From the NCBI GenBank assembly GCA_002104945.1, contig MCFH01000005.1, positions 1,229,501 to 1,293,500 of the forward strand: a stretch of 64,000 bases of DNA. Direction: 5' to 3'. The position numbers and the translations under genes are program-made. Shown in pieces: positions 50,340-62,546 of the stretch. Numbering within the stretch: the first letter of the stretch is position 1; every line of letters starts with the position of its first letter. Source of the stretch: Piromyces finnis (taxonomy: Eukaryota > Neocallimastigomycota > Neocallimastigomycetes > Neocallimastigales > Neocallimastigaceae). The notes below the pieces were generated by a model. It searched no databases, was not told where the DNA came from, and worked only from the letters and a program-made list of their open reading frames with translations.

Positions 50340-51806
50340 ACCATTACCTAAAAGTTGGATAATTTAATAACCAATGCTTAATACTCTGAACACCACACTT
50401 GCAACATGGACAGTGGTTAGGACAAACTGGATCAACAAGTTAGCAGCTTTTACAGCTTTAGCATCCAACTTGTATCCGCTTCTTGCGTTCAATAGCCAGT
50501 AGAAACCAAAGGAAAACTCTGGGTACTCGTAACATAATTTAATAAAATCTTTAGTTTCAAAAAATTTATTATTGTTATAGTATTGAGCTTTGATTGAATT
50601 TCCTTTAAAATCTTTCCAATAAAAATTTTTAACTGCTTTATCATCTCCATGCTTCTTTAGTTTTTTTATCAAGTGTCCTACTTGATTTGCACCACGAATA
50701 TTTTCTAAAGTTAGGAATATAATTAACAAGGTATAAGATAATATACAATTTGAGTTTTTCCCATTTGTTAATACTTCTAAATTGAAATGAAAAGACTGAT
50801 ATTTTTCTTCCTTTTTTCGAAAACCAAATTGTTCAGGTCTAATGAAATTATTATTAAGACCATATTCTGAGATTCTAGTGGTGCCAATTTTTGAAATCAA
50901 CTTAATATCATTATTGATAAGTGATATACCTCGGTATTTATCATAATCTGTCAAATCTCCCTTCTTAGGAATAGAAACAATACTGGATTCATTCCATGTC
51001 TCCATCCCAAATACGGTTGAATAATGTAAGAATAAAATTTAAACCATAAGCATTATTATCTGAAATGTCATTACCAGAAGAATTATTATCTGTAGCATTA
51101 TTAGAATCATTACTTGATAGAATTAATGCTTTATAAAATTCAATTGGAATACCATCCGGACCTGATGGTTTACAATTTGGAGTAGAGATGTTAGCTGACT
51201 TGACTTCATCAATACTAATATCTTGGTTGATATCCCATTCATCAAGCATAGGGAGTGAAAAACGTTTATTCGTTGGTTCTTCATACCAATACTCCAAATC
51301 AATACTTACATCACTTGGATCAGATGCAAGGTTTTCGAAATGATCATGCCACACCTCTAATTATTCTTCCATAGCAACAACTAAATCTCCATTCTTATTT
51401 TTAATTGGTTGAGCAATAAAGAAAGAATCTTTTCCAATTTTTGCAATTTTCTTGATCCATTTCCAGGCTTTCTTAGGATTATGACTCTTCATATACTCAC
51501 ATCCCGTTTTAATCCAATGAAGATATTCTTGTTTCCTAAATTCATTACATTTTTTGTGGATGCAATCGATGATCTTACGGTAGATTTTAATCCTTTTAAT
51601 AAACTCATCTGTATCGTAAATTCTTTCTTTTTTGAATCTCTTATACAACTTTTCCATTTCAGAATTTTCTTAGGAACATTAAAGTCATTAGAAAAATCTT
51701 CCATAGGAATAATTTTACCATTAATAAGCAGTGGCTTATGGTTTGATACAGTGACGTTCTCTTATAATTTTTGTTCAACAATGCATAACTTATGGTTCTA
51801 CTCATG
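50340..51806 (-). pseudogene. Degenerate LINE (non-LTR retrotransposon) reverse transcriptase relic
   Basis: Minus-strand fragments in several frames, in LINE order. About 51361-51700: LYKRFKKERIYDTDEF and HNPKKAWKWIKKIAK, the linker between endonuclease and RT. 50989-51354: NCKPSGPDGIPIEFYKAL, the RT N-terminal finger. 50790-51005: WNESSIVSIPKKGDL, KYRGISLIN, EQFGFRKK, RT motifs 1-2a. Then a deletion with no YxDD catalytic box. Near 50340-50440, in another frame, is a C-terminal zinc-knuckle-like CPNHCPCCKCG followed by IKHWLLNYPTF, the zf-RVT-like LINE tail. Stops and frameshifts separate the parts. No poly-A tail or target duplication was identified. Dead element. Confidence 0.85.
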
Positions 51807-52249
51807 AGCTTAAATAAAAACAATTTAAATAACACAATAAAATAAAAATTATTTTAATTTATATGATAAAATAATTTTTTGCAATATACAATATAAAAAT
51901 TTTAATACTATATTTTAATAGTATGATATAACACTTTAAAATAAATACTATTATAACACGCCTGTTTAGTTTTTTTTTTTTTTGTTAGTTTTTTTTTTTT
52001 TATTTATTATATTATTTTTTTTTGTTTTTTTTTATGTACTTTTTAAATTAAAAAATATATAGCATATATAAAATTTAATTTATAAAATACAATTTTTTAT
52101 AGTTTTACATAGTTTTTGTTTTTAACGCATTTTTCGTTTTTCTGATCTAGTTTAAAAAATTTCTATTTTTAATTTTTAGTTTTATCAGAAGAATTTAAAT
52201 TAATTTTTCAAAAAATAAAATTGATCGTATTTTATTATCTCTAATTAAT
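51807..52249. other. AT-rich spacer
   Basis: T-rich runs around 51970-52035; 3' region of the cellulase gene. No gene seen. Confidence 0.6.
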
Positions 52250-53731
52250 TTAAAGTGGTGGGTTAGCGTTCTTAAGACCTTCTTCGAAGAAGGCTTGGAA
52301 CCATTGACCGGCTTCTGGAGCTGGCTTCATGGCGGTTCTGTGACCACAGTAACCATCGTAACGCTTAGCACTTTCATCAGAAGTACCATCAGATTCACCG
52401 TATGGCTTAACCCAGTAGAAAGCATCAAGGTAATCCATACCGGCAATTGGGTTGGCTTGTGGACGGGCACCAATACCAGATCCCATTTGGTTACACCATT
52501 CTCCTGGGTGGAAACGGTCGTTCTTAACACCATTACGAGAAGTATCTTCAATGAAGTAGACAGACTTGATACCAGCAGACTTGAAGTCCTTGTACATGGC
52601 TTCAATGTATCTCTTTTCATCTGGGCAAGAGTTCCATTCAGTGTCTGGACCACGAGAAAGTTCTGGGTCTTCCCATGGAGTGTAGTTAGCAACGTTGGAA
52701 GCGAAACCACGAACTTGACCTGGAGAACCAGAGGAAATAACCTTAGAGTAAACCTTACCGGCACCTAAACGGTTATCATCCCAACCTAACCAGAAAGCGT
52801 GACCAATATCAAGGTACATAGCAATGTGTGGAAGAATACCGAGCTTCTTAATTAAGTAAGCATGACCATCGTAGTAGTACTTTTCAGAAGCAGCACAAGC
52901 TGGAGTGGTAGAAATGTTGGTAACCATGTTAGCAAGGGAATCTGGTTCAATAATAAGAACAACTGGTTGAGAAATGTAAGTCTTTAACTTTTCTTCAATG
53001 ACGTCAATGTATTCACTCTTGTAACGAGCGGCATCAGCATCATTAGCAAGAAGTTCACCATTGGAAGCAAGAGCGTGACAATCACGACCTGGTAAATCGT
53101 AAACAACGAAGACAGTTAAAACGGTTTGACCAGTAGCGTTTTGTTCAGCAAGAGCAGACTTAAGGTTTCTTTCTAACCAGTTTTGCATGTTTTCAATGTT
53201 ATCTAACCAGATAGCGTTAGAGTATTCCTTCATCTTTTCAGCCTTAGCAATAAGAGAGGAGTCACTCATTTGAGCAATAGCAGCATCAACTTCAGCAGTG
53301 TAGTATGGGTTGATGAAGAACTTGTGACCCTTGAATGGGTTACCACTGTGAGTGTATTGGGAACCGATGCTTGGGTTGGAGTCATCGTAGCTAGTGTTAC
53401 CACCAGTAGATGGAGAGGAACCAGCAACAATACCACACCAGTCACCGTTTTCAACACCCCACTTACCATCGCTATCAGTGTAGACAGCTTGAGTAGTTGA
53501 AGTACAACAGTTGTAACCTAATGGCTTAGCCCAGCAAGAAGCGGAACTAGTAGCAGCTGGAATACCACACCAGTTACCGTTTTCAATACCCCACTTACCA
53601 TCGGCATCAGTGTATTCAACCTTAGCACTAGCAGAGGAACAACATGGGTAACCTAAACTTTGAGACCAGCAGGCAGCAGAAGCCTTAGCGGCAAGAGCAA
53701 CAGCAGCAGCAGTAGCAATAGAGGCCTTCAT
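52250..53731 (-). CDS. GH6 cellulase (cellobiohydrolase II type) with two N-terminal fungal dockerins, 493 aa
   Basis: Secreted inverting cellulase acting on cellulose chain ends or internally. Signal peptide at 1-19. Two CBM10-type fungal dockerins follow at 21-56 (CWSQSLGYPCC...GIENGNWCGI) and 66-101 (CWAKPLGYNCC...GVENGDWCGI); these tether enzymes to the anaerobic-fungal cellulosome scaffold. A short Ser/Gly/Thr linker leads to the GH6 domain at about 130-493. The domain shows VVYDLPGRDCHALASNGE (D217, the pKa-modulating Asp of GRDC), VVLIIEPDSLANM (D264, general acid), GHAFWLGWDDN, RGFASNVANYTPW, and FYWVKPYGESDGTSD (D448, near the base position). Single exon with highly biased, GC-rich codons, so high expression. 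GH6 genes in gut fungi are thought to come from bacteria or other fungi. Identification is certain at family level. Confidence 0.98.
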   Translation of the reverse strand: MKASIATAAAVALAAKASAACWSQSLGYPCCSSASAKVEYTDADGKWGIENGNWCGIPAATSSASCWAKPLGYNCCTSTTQAVYTDSDGKWGVENGDWCGIVAGSSPSTGGNTSYDDSNPSIGSQYTHSGNPFKGHKFFINPYYTAEVDAAIAQMSDSSLIAKAEKMKEYSNAIWLDNIENMQNWLERNLKSALAEQNATGQTVLTVFVVYDLPGRDCHALASNGELLANDADAARYKSEYIDVIEEKLKTYISQPVVLIIEPDSLANMVTNISTTPACAASEKYYYDGHAYLIKKLGILPHIAMYLDIGHAFWLGWDDNRLGAGKVYSKVISSGSPGQVRGFASNVANYTPWEDPELSRGPDTEWNSCPDEKRYIEAMYKDFKSAGIKSVYFIEDTSRNGVKNDRFHPGEWCNQMGSGIGARPQANPIAGMDYLDAFYWVKPYGESDGTSDESAKRYDGYCGHRTAMKPAPEAGQWFQAFFEEGLKNANPPL

Positions 53732-54274
53732 GATGATAATTGTTTTTTTTTTAAAAAAAATTAAAATTAATTAAAAATAATTTTTTAAAAGATTTTTTTT
53801 ATTAATTGAATGTTTTGTATTGTGACTTGCACAAATATTAATTTAATTTCTTCCAGAGAAAATTAAAATTAAAACTGAATTTTTAAAAGAGGCAGCTGAA
53901 ATTTTTTTCTTTTTATACTGAAAATTGATATTATTCCAAACGTGTCATTTTAATTTAATAAATTTTAAAATGTTTATTTTTAACCATTCATTAAGGTAAA
54001 TAATGTAGATCAATATCCTATTTTTAATACCTTAAAACTTTAATTATTAGTATTATTACTGATTGATGCATTTAACTTTTTAATTTTAAATTTATATTAA
54101 AATCTCAGGTGAAATAAACTTTAATTTTTATAATTTTATAGTAAAACAATAATATTAAAAATAAATAAAAAAAATGTTAATTAATAATAAGGTTAATAGC
54201 ATAATACTATAAAAAAAAATTAATTTTATTAATCAAAATAGAAAAAGTAAAAACTTTTAACAAAGCATGCCTTT

Positions 54275-54319
54275 ACACCACACACACACAACTACACACC
54301 ACACACACACCACCTCAAC
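54275..54319. repeat. CA-rich C1-3A-like tract
   Basis: 45 bases almost without G or T on the plus strand, made of ACACC and CACACA units, unlike every other simple repeat here (all A/T). It looks like irregular yeast-type telomeric C1-3A sequence but is interstitial. Confidence 0.8.
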
Positions 54320-55509
54320 AATAATAATAAAATTTAATAATTATAAATTAAAATTAAATTCTTTCAATTGGAATTGATGATTAAATAATTTATAAATAGA
54401 ACATATAGTAAAATTAAAAAATAAATAATAATAATACTAAAAATAAAATAAAATGAAAATAGTATATGGCATAATAGCATAATATATGACATTAACATAT
54501 ATCTACTTTTTTGAAAAAAAAAAGGATGAATTTAAATTACATTTGTATACTATTGTAAATACTAAAAATAAATACATTCAAAAAAGAGAAAAAATAATCA
54601 TTAAAAAACAAGGTAATATATAAAAAATAGAAATAATAATAATAAACATTAAAACAAATATATGCATTATACAAAATATATAACAATATTATTATTTTTA
54701 ATTATGGAAAAATAGGTAATAGTATTATATGTGTATTATATATTAGATTAATTATACTTTAATATGATAAATAATATTAATAATTTTATATACAAATTTT
54801 ATTTTTTAATTCAATAAAAAATATCATAAGTTTAACGTTTGTTGTTTTAAAACCAAACTTTATAGTGTCTATATGAAAATAAAAGTTTTTTTTTAATAAA
54901 TGTTATTTTTATTTATTTAAACCTTCACTAGTAAAAAAAAATAGTTTAAGATTGGTGTTGTAAAAAGGTATAACCATTACAAATATCAAAATTATTAGAT
55001 TACCTGAAGGAAGAGATTCTATTATGAATAATAATTTTAAATAATAAAATTATAAAAGTTTTTTTTTATTTAAGCTCTTATTTAAAAAAAAAAAAAAAAA
55101 AACTTTATAATTGTTTGATTAAATATTTTTTTAATTATTTAAATACTTTTAATTAAAAAAAAAAAAAAAATACATTTATAGTTGTTGTTGTTATTGTTTG
55201 ATTAAAGTTTAACTATTTAATTTTATTAATTAAAACTTTAACAAAATATTCTTATTAATTAATCATGTGATGATATTTTAAAATGGATATAAAGTCCGCT
55301 ACTAAACATTCACTTTTATAATACAAAAATTAGGAATAATATTATTTTATACATAATTACATTAATAATAAATTTATAAATATTTATAAATAATATAAAA
55401 AAAAAAAAGTCTTTGTATAGTTTAATAATTTATCTAAATTGAATAATGAATGAAATTTTGTATAGTTTATTTTTTATATCCTTTTGCTTTATTTTTTTAT
55501 TTTATATGA

Positions 55510-55640
55510 ATTATGAATCTATTATACAATTATTATTTTCTTTATTATTATGAATCTATTATACAATTATAATTTTCTTTATTATTATGAATCTATTATA
55601 CAATTATAATTTTCTTTATTATTATGAATCTATTATTATG
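55510..55640. repeat. 37-bp minisatellite, about 3.5 copies
   Basis: Units start at 55510, 55547 and 55584, with a partial copy from 55621. Each begins ATTATGAATCTATTATACAA. Copies differ by about one base in the first unit. Tandem duplication, no coding sense. Confidence 0.97.
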
Positions 55641-57509
55641 TAAAGAAAAGTTGAAAATGTTTAAATTTCTATTAAAAAAATAATAATCATTGATTAAAAA
55701 TGTTTACTATTAATCATATATATATAGATTTTGAAAAAACTATGCCTATCTTATCAAACTTTTCAATGACTCATATAGTTAATTTACTCGAATAAACTGT
55801 TAATTACAAATAACTCTTTTTTAAAGGCATTTAAAAAGCTACAAAGATTTATTTTATCACAAACATGAATTTACTATATACTTTTTCATATTCTAACCCT
55901 TATTATTGTTAAATTGTTATTATTTTTTTTAAAGGAAAATTTCATGAATTAAACTTATTACTTAGATAACTTAGAGGATAAATTTTTTTATTTTAAAGGG
56001 TTATACTATTTTTAATGTATACATTTTCCATTGTTACTATAGAAAAAATAATGTAGTGGTGCAGTAATTGAATATAAATATTTGATAATAAAAAAATATA
56101 TCTTATCAAAAAGAATTTAAATTATTGATGGCTAGAAATACTATATTGTTATTTAATACAAATAAACATATAATAATGTGAAATAAAATCACCTGATAAA
56201 GTCATTGATATAAGTTTCTTTTATGTTGTAGTAATTTAATATTAGTTTATTTATAATTTATTATATTAGGTGAAAAATATTTTATTACTATTAACTTCTC
56301 TCTTATTAATAATTTCACTTATAATATTTTCTTATTAATTATTAAAGCTCTTCTCTTTCTAATTATTAATTATTTTTACATGAATATTTTTATATTATAA
56401 AATTCCTATAATATAATTGAATATCAATTATATAATGTAATGTATTCATAATATATGAATAATAATTAAATAGGATATAGTATAATATATTTTACATTTT
56501 ATATGAAATATTACTATATAAGGAAAGGTAATGTAATACAAATAAGTATTACAATAAAATTAATACTAATATATAATATTAATATTTAAGAATATAATGA
56601 AATATGTACATGAATTCTATAACTAATATATAAATAATGTATTATAATATATATCAATTATTATATTATTATTATGAAATATTATATATAAATTTCTAAA
56701 GATGAAATTGAATATTTTAAATAATAAAAATTATTTTAAATATTGGCTAATATGTAGCTAGACATATTAATTTCATATCATCATTAATGATGATTAAAGG
56801 AATGATAAAATTGCCATTTAACTTTTTAAGGTTTATTCCTCCCCAAAACTTTAAAAATTGTTAATTTCTTTTTACAATATTTTAATGTATACAAAATTTT
56901 CTATTTTTATTAATAGAAATAGAGAAATACCTTTACTTTTATTAAAGCTTAATTATAGAAGTAATATTTTATTTATCCTAAAATTTAATTACAGATGTTG
57001 ATAAATAGTATACTTTTTCTCTTATCTACATAATGTATTTTTTTTAAATTAATGTAAATCCATATTTTTCATTACAATGTATTTATTGTAATTCATAATA
57101 TATTATTATATATTATAAATTAAAAATAATATTATCATATTTAATATTAATAATATATTTTACATATATTATTATCTATTTAATCTATTACATTTTATAC
57201 CTTAAAAATTTATATCTTTTATAGAATGTAACACAAATAGATCTTTTTAAAAAATTTTAATAATAAATTAAAAAATTATATTGACTTCATATATTAAGAA
57301 TAATAGTATAATTAAAAAAAAATAATAATATTTAATAATAATTATTAAACAAAAAAAAAAAAAATTGTAAAAAAGCACTTTTTTTTTTTTCTTCATTATA
57401 GATTTACAAAAAAAAAAAAAAGTTATTATTATTTCTCTTTAATAATAAATATTGATTATACACAAATTAATTATAAAGAAATAACTTTTTATAATTATAT
57501 ACCATTTTA

Positions 57510-57540
<31 letters not shown>

Positions 57541-57757
57541 GATAATAAAAATATTAAAAAGAAAATCAATTGAATAAAAAAAAAAAGAATTATTAAAATT
57601 TTAAAAATTTTAAATTCATTAATCATATCCATAACGATTCTTTACAAAATAAAAGAAATATAGCAAAAGAAATATTAAAAATTAATTAATATATATTTAT
57701 ACCTAACAAAAGAGAAAGGAATAATAACAATAAAAAAAAAAAAAAAAAAAAAAGAAA

Positions 57758-59338
57758 ATGACATCAATAGAATTAAAAAAATTAGAAGAAAATACTGAAG
57801 ATATTACTAGTGATGTAACTTACAATGACAATGTAAATAATGAAGGTGTTTTAGTAGAAATAAAAAATGATGAAGAAAAGAAATCTGAGTATGTTATTAA
57901 AAAAGTTGGTGGTGGTGGTCCAGAAGAACCAAAATTTGTTCCAATGCTCTTAACATTCATATCTGTTTTGTTTTTTACAGTTTTAAATGAATGTGTAGCA
58001 ACAGTTATGTATTCAGATCTTGTAAAAGAATTTGATAAAAAACTTACAACTATTCAATGGGTTACCACTGGATTTGTATTGGTATTAGCAATTGGTATGG
58101 TATATTCGTCTTTCATCGCAAAGCATTTATACATGCGTACTATTTTTTTCACTGCTGATATCTTGTTTGTTTTAGGTTCATTAATTTGTGTTGTTTCCAA
58201 TTCATTCATATTATTATTAATTGGACGTATTATTCAAGGATTTGGTACTGCCTTATTAATGCCACAAATTTCAAATGTAATTATTATTATGTCACCTAGA
58301 GACCGTATTGGTTTTTATAATGGTATTAGTATGTTAGTAATTATTACTGGTAGTGCCCTTGGTCCAACTATTTCTGGTTTAATTACAAAATTCTTAGGAT
58401 GGAGATACGTATTTGCTCTTTTAATCCCAATTCCATTAATTGGTGGTATTTTTGGTTATTGGACAATTGGAAATATTGTAGAACAGGAAGATACTAAATT
58501 AGATATTCTCTCTGTCATATTAGCTATTTTAGGTTATGGTGGTATTTCATTTGGTTTAGGTAATACTGGTGATTATGGTTTTGGCTCACCATTAGTTATT
58601 GTCACATTAATTGTTGGTGTACTATCATTAGCTGCCTTCTTTGTATGGGAAAACTTCTGCAAAAACCCATTAGTTTCATTAAAGAATTTAGGAAGACCAA
58701 TTTTCATTGTTAATGTATTAATGAGTAATATTATTAATTCTAATCTTGTGGGTTGGTTAGCTATTATTCCTTTCATCATTCAAAACTATTTAGGACAAAG
58801 CGTCTTTATTAGTGGTTTGGCTTTATTACCTGGTGGTGTATTAAATGCAACCTTAAATATCCTTGGAGGAAAGATTTACGATAAATCTTATTTCAAATAT
58901 GGTCCAGTTGGTATCACTTTAATATTCATTGCTAGTATTTTCTTATTTATCATGCATATTACAGATAATGTCAAATTATGGATAATCATGATTGGTTATG
59001 CTGTAGGTAACATTGGTATCCCTCTTGTAGCTAGTATGTACGGTACAGCTAGTTTAACTTGTGTTCCACCTCAATCTACTCCACATGCTGCTGCCATTTT
59101 CCACTCCTTCTATCAACTTTTCTGTGCATTATGTTCAGCTGTTTATGTTGCATTATTAAATAATTTCGATGATGTACCATTTAATGCTAGTAAGGATCCA
59201 TTAGTTAATGGTGGTTCTATTTGTTTCCTTTTAACCATTACTATTACTGGTATTGCATTAATTGTCGGTATTGTTTGGAGTGTAATATTCTTCAAGGATC
59301 ATGATTCTAAGGGAAATTTAAAAAATAAAAAAAAGTAA
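57758..59338 (+). CDS. MFS drug:H+ antiporter-like transporter, DHA2 (14-TM) type, 526 aa
   Basis: Plasma-membrane efflux pump of the EmrB/QacA-type family. A 55-residue acidic cytoplasmic N-terminus precedes the membrane part. First TM: VPMLLTFISVLFFTVLNECV. Family blocks: TTIQWVTTGFVLVLAIGM (TM2, with the DHA2 W-V-T-T/S-Y-L motif), LLLIGRIIQGFGTALLMPQ (156-170, G-R-x-x-Q-G), then motif C ITGSALGPTISGLI (196-209) and WRYVF. Later helices and a charged tail (KDHDSKGNLKNKKK) complete it. Motif A in loop 2-3 is degenerate (SSFIAKHLYMR), as in Firmicute LmrB-type pumps. Single exon; the ATG follows an A run of about 20. The substrate cannot be told. Likely bacterial origin by similarity of style, not tested. 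Confidence 0.93.
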   Translation: MTSIELKKLEENTEDITSDVTYNDNVNNEGVLVEIKNDEEKKSEYVIKKVGGGGPEEPKFVPMLLTFISVLFFTVLNECVATVMYSDLVKEFDKKLTTIQWVTTGFVLVLAIGMVYSSFIAKHLYMRTIFFTADILFVLGSLICVVSNSFILLLIGRIIQGFGTALLMPQISNVIIIMSPRDRIGFYNGISMLVIITGSALGPTISGLITKFLGWRYVFALLIPIPLIGGIFGYWTIGNIVEQEDTKLDILSVILAILGYGGISFGLGNTGDYGFGSPLVIVTLIVGVLSLAAFFVWENFCKNPLVSLKNLGRPIFIVNVLMSNIINSNLVGWLAIIPFIIQNYLGQSVFISGLALLPGGVLNATLNILGGKIYDKSYFKYGPVGITLIFIASIFLFIMHITDNVKLWIIMIGYAVGNIGIPLVASMYGTASLTCVPPQSTPHAAAIFHSFYQLFCALCSAVYVALLNNFDDVPFNASKDPLVNGGSICFLLTITITGIALIVGIVWSVIFFKDHDSKGNLKNKKK

Positions 59339-62300
59339 GACTTTAGGGATTATTCGAAAAAAAAAAGAATGAATTTTAATACCATCCTATAATATACTAT
59401 TTTTTAATTAGAAGTTTTTTTCTTTTTTATCATTATCATAATTTAAAGATAATTTAATAATATTAGGAATATTTTTTTTTTTTTTTTTAATTCAAATATA
59501 TTTATTTTTTTAGAAAAGGGAGAGGAAGAAAAGCTTTAAAAAAAAAAAAAATAAATAAGGGTTAATTAATTATTAAGTATAAAAAAAAGTAAAAAAGATA
59601 TAAATGAAATTCATTTAGTTGTTATTATCGATAGATAAATCATTTATTTTATTCATCATAAGAAAAATAGAAATTACATTATTATTTATTAAAAAAACAT
59701 AAACGTAAAAATAAAAGTTTAAAAAAATTAACACAATATATATATTTATTTGTTTATTATCACTATTTTTTTTTTTTAATCCTTTTAATATTATATAATA
59801 TTAAAACATTTCTATATGTTTTTATATTTCCTACCTATTTTATTATAAAATTTAGTAAAGATATATATACCTTTTTTTTTTTTTTTTACCAATTTCAATT
59901 TTTTCCTTTTAAAATTCAAAAAAAAAAAAAAAAAAAAAAAAAAAACACTTTAAAACACTTATTATAATTATTATTAATTATTATTAAATAATAATTTCAA
60001 CACACAAAACGAAAATGAAAAACAATATTTTTTTAATAAATTTTATTAATATATATATATTTTTTAGTATTGACATAAATCAAAAAAGAGTACTGAATAT
60101 AACAATATTCTTGTTATTATAAACTTTTTATATTTTGAACAGATACTTAAATTGTTATTAAAATGTTCAATATTTATAAACATATTAAAGTTATATTATT
60201 TTTAATATAAACAATATTTATTTATTTATTTTTTTAATTATGAATTTACTTATGATTTATTTTGATATTTATGATGCCGTAATTATGAATTCGCTTAGTA
60301 TTTATTTGAGATTTATATATTTTTATTATAAAAACATATATAAATGTAATTTATTATAGAAGTAACCTTATTTATTCAAATGATAATAAATATAAATGAT
60401 ATGAAAATTTGAATAAAAGATGTACATCCTAGTTAGGAATATGAATATTTTTATTATTGTATATAACAAATAAAACATAATTTAAAACTTGATGGTTTTT
60501 TGTATAACCCTTTTTTTATTAAAGGTAAATATTTTTAAACCATAATTTAATCTTGTTATAAGCTATACCATCTTAAATAAAAGATATTCAATTTTCCTTA
60601 TGTATCGATATTGCATTATCTATTTGTCAATCCATAATGCAATGAACTTTTTTAAGACATTATGATACCTATAAAGAAAACAACTTTGATGTTCTTTTGT
60701 TATACCAGTAACGGCGTCAATATCACCTGGTAAAGGCGTATCCTCAGCGTTTCATCTTTGGAAACCGGGCTGCATTGTAGATTAAGTCATGTGATCATTT
60801 GTCTTCACTTTTATCACTTTCGTCAGAACGTTTTCTTTTGAATGCATAAATAGGGTTTTCAATGTCCTTACGCAGATATTGGGAACCCTAGCAACCGTAC
60901 ACATATATGATAATATATAAAAATACAAATTGTCCTATTATATTTTAACGGACTTATATATCTATATATATTATATATTAATCAATAAAACGAAAAATAG
61001 TGGATAAAATTCTTATGTAAAGATATATATGGTGTTGAACCGGAAGCCTTATAGAAATCATCTTAAAATTGCAATTGATTGTTTAAAAATAACCCTATTT
61101 TGTAAACTAATATTGACTTTAGTTGAATTCAGATTGATTTGAAAATATATTTGGTAGAGAGTTACACACTCCATTCGGACAATATCTTTTAAAATAATAT
61201 CGATTTTTCTACTTGTTCGTAAGGCATTGCAATCAAAGACTTTATTTTATGATAAATTAATTAAATTATATGGGTAATTACTATTTATTCCTCTGGAACC
61301 CTTTTATGATAAAGCAATTCTTAAATTTGTGGAATGTTCATTCATTTTACTTTTTTTTTTAATTAAGCTTGTCCTAACATCGCTTTTACCATAAGATTTT
61401 GATAATCTCATTTTTTTTTTTTAAAAAAAAAGCTTTTTATATATTTTCGAATATTCTAATTAGATTGGGCAATTATAAGTTTACCTATAATAATGATGTT
61501 GATATTGTTTGACTACGCAGATTCTAATACTTAGAGGAGAATTCGTCCAAAATTTGATGATTTTTAACACCTAAGGATTAAATTTACTTTAATCATATGA
61601 TTTACCTAACCCATTATTTCATAAAGTCACGTATTATAGTTATTATTAATAAAATAATTTTTTATTAATAATTAGAGTTTTACCAATATTTCATATTAAT
61701 TTTCTTAAAAAGAAATTATTAATTTGTGTTATAAAATATATTATATTAAATAGGATAACTAAGTTAAGGTAATAGCTAAATCTTTATTACCATTTCATAT
61801 AATAATACCAAGAGCATATTTTGTACATAGGCTTGAAATTACAAATACTTTTATAGTTTGAGTTTCTTTATCCTTTTCTCCCTAGCCTTTTTTATTCTTT
61901 TTACCAGTTATTCCATTTAATATCTTATTTTAAAGTTTTTCTTTCGTCTATTTTTTTTTATTGTGAAACATTTATCTAATAATTATAAACTTTAATTATA
62001 ATTAAATATATTAATTTCTTAAAAAATCTAAGAATGTGGTACAAAAACCCACAAATACACAAAACTGTTTTATACGCTTTATATTTGAAAATTTTGTTTA
62101 ATTTTCTATAAAAGTTCTAAAAGAAAAATTTTAAGTTACACACTATTCCATTATATACCAACATATAACATAGTATAACATTATATATGATAATATTATG
62201 TAACCAATAATTCTTGTATATATAGTCTGTCTAGATTATAACGTAAACTTTATATTTAAATAAAATAATTTATATAGATAGGGATAAAGAAATTTTTATA

Positions 62301-62546
62301 TAAAAGGTTTGAAATGGAATAAGCTATTCAAGTAAAAAACTCAAAAAGTATAAATTCAATAATTTATTTAATACTATATAGAATTAGTAGATGATATAAA
62401 TTACTATTTTTATTTATTGGATTATATTTTTAATTAAAAAAATAAAGGAATAATATAATAAAAAGCAAAGGATAAAAGATACAGAAAAAATAAAATAAAA
62501 AATACAAAAACAAAAACAAAAAAATAATAAAAATATATAAAGAAAA
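59339..62546. other. 3.2-kb intergenic region
   Basis: AT-rich, A/T runs at 59469-59488, 59873-59887 and 59920-59945. It includes a short island with coding-like sequence at 60620-60890 (separate entry). The DNA from about 61000 to 62000 is slightly less AT-rich than usual but shows no intact frame, only a 37-codon chance frame at about 61030. Confidence 0.5.
60620..60890 (-). pseudogene. Decayed coding relic, unknown family
   Basis: A higher-GC island. One minus frame reads GSQYLRKDIENPIYAFKRKR then SDESDKSEDK and a stop. A little further a second frame reads MQPGFQR, stop (TGA), then AEDTPLPGDIDAVTGITKEH and HNVLKKFIALWIDK. The residues look protein-like, but stops and frame changes break them. 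It might be a transposon or gene relic; not recognised. Confidence 0.4.

Larger units (their letters stand above)
53732..57757. other. 4-kb intergenic region with simple repeats
   Basis: Contains the cellulase promoter at its left and the MFS promoter at its right end. The left also has a CA-rich tract and the middle a 37-bp minisatellite (separate entries). Otherwise AT-rich with A/T runs. No gene or RNA was found on either strand. Confidence 0.55.

Noticed and set aside
61026-61140. 37-codon plus frame starting MVLNRKPYRNHL
   Set aside because: Short, no partner exon, no recognisable family; left as chance.
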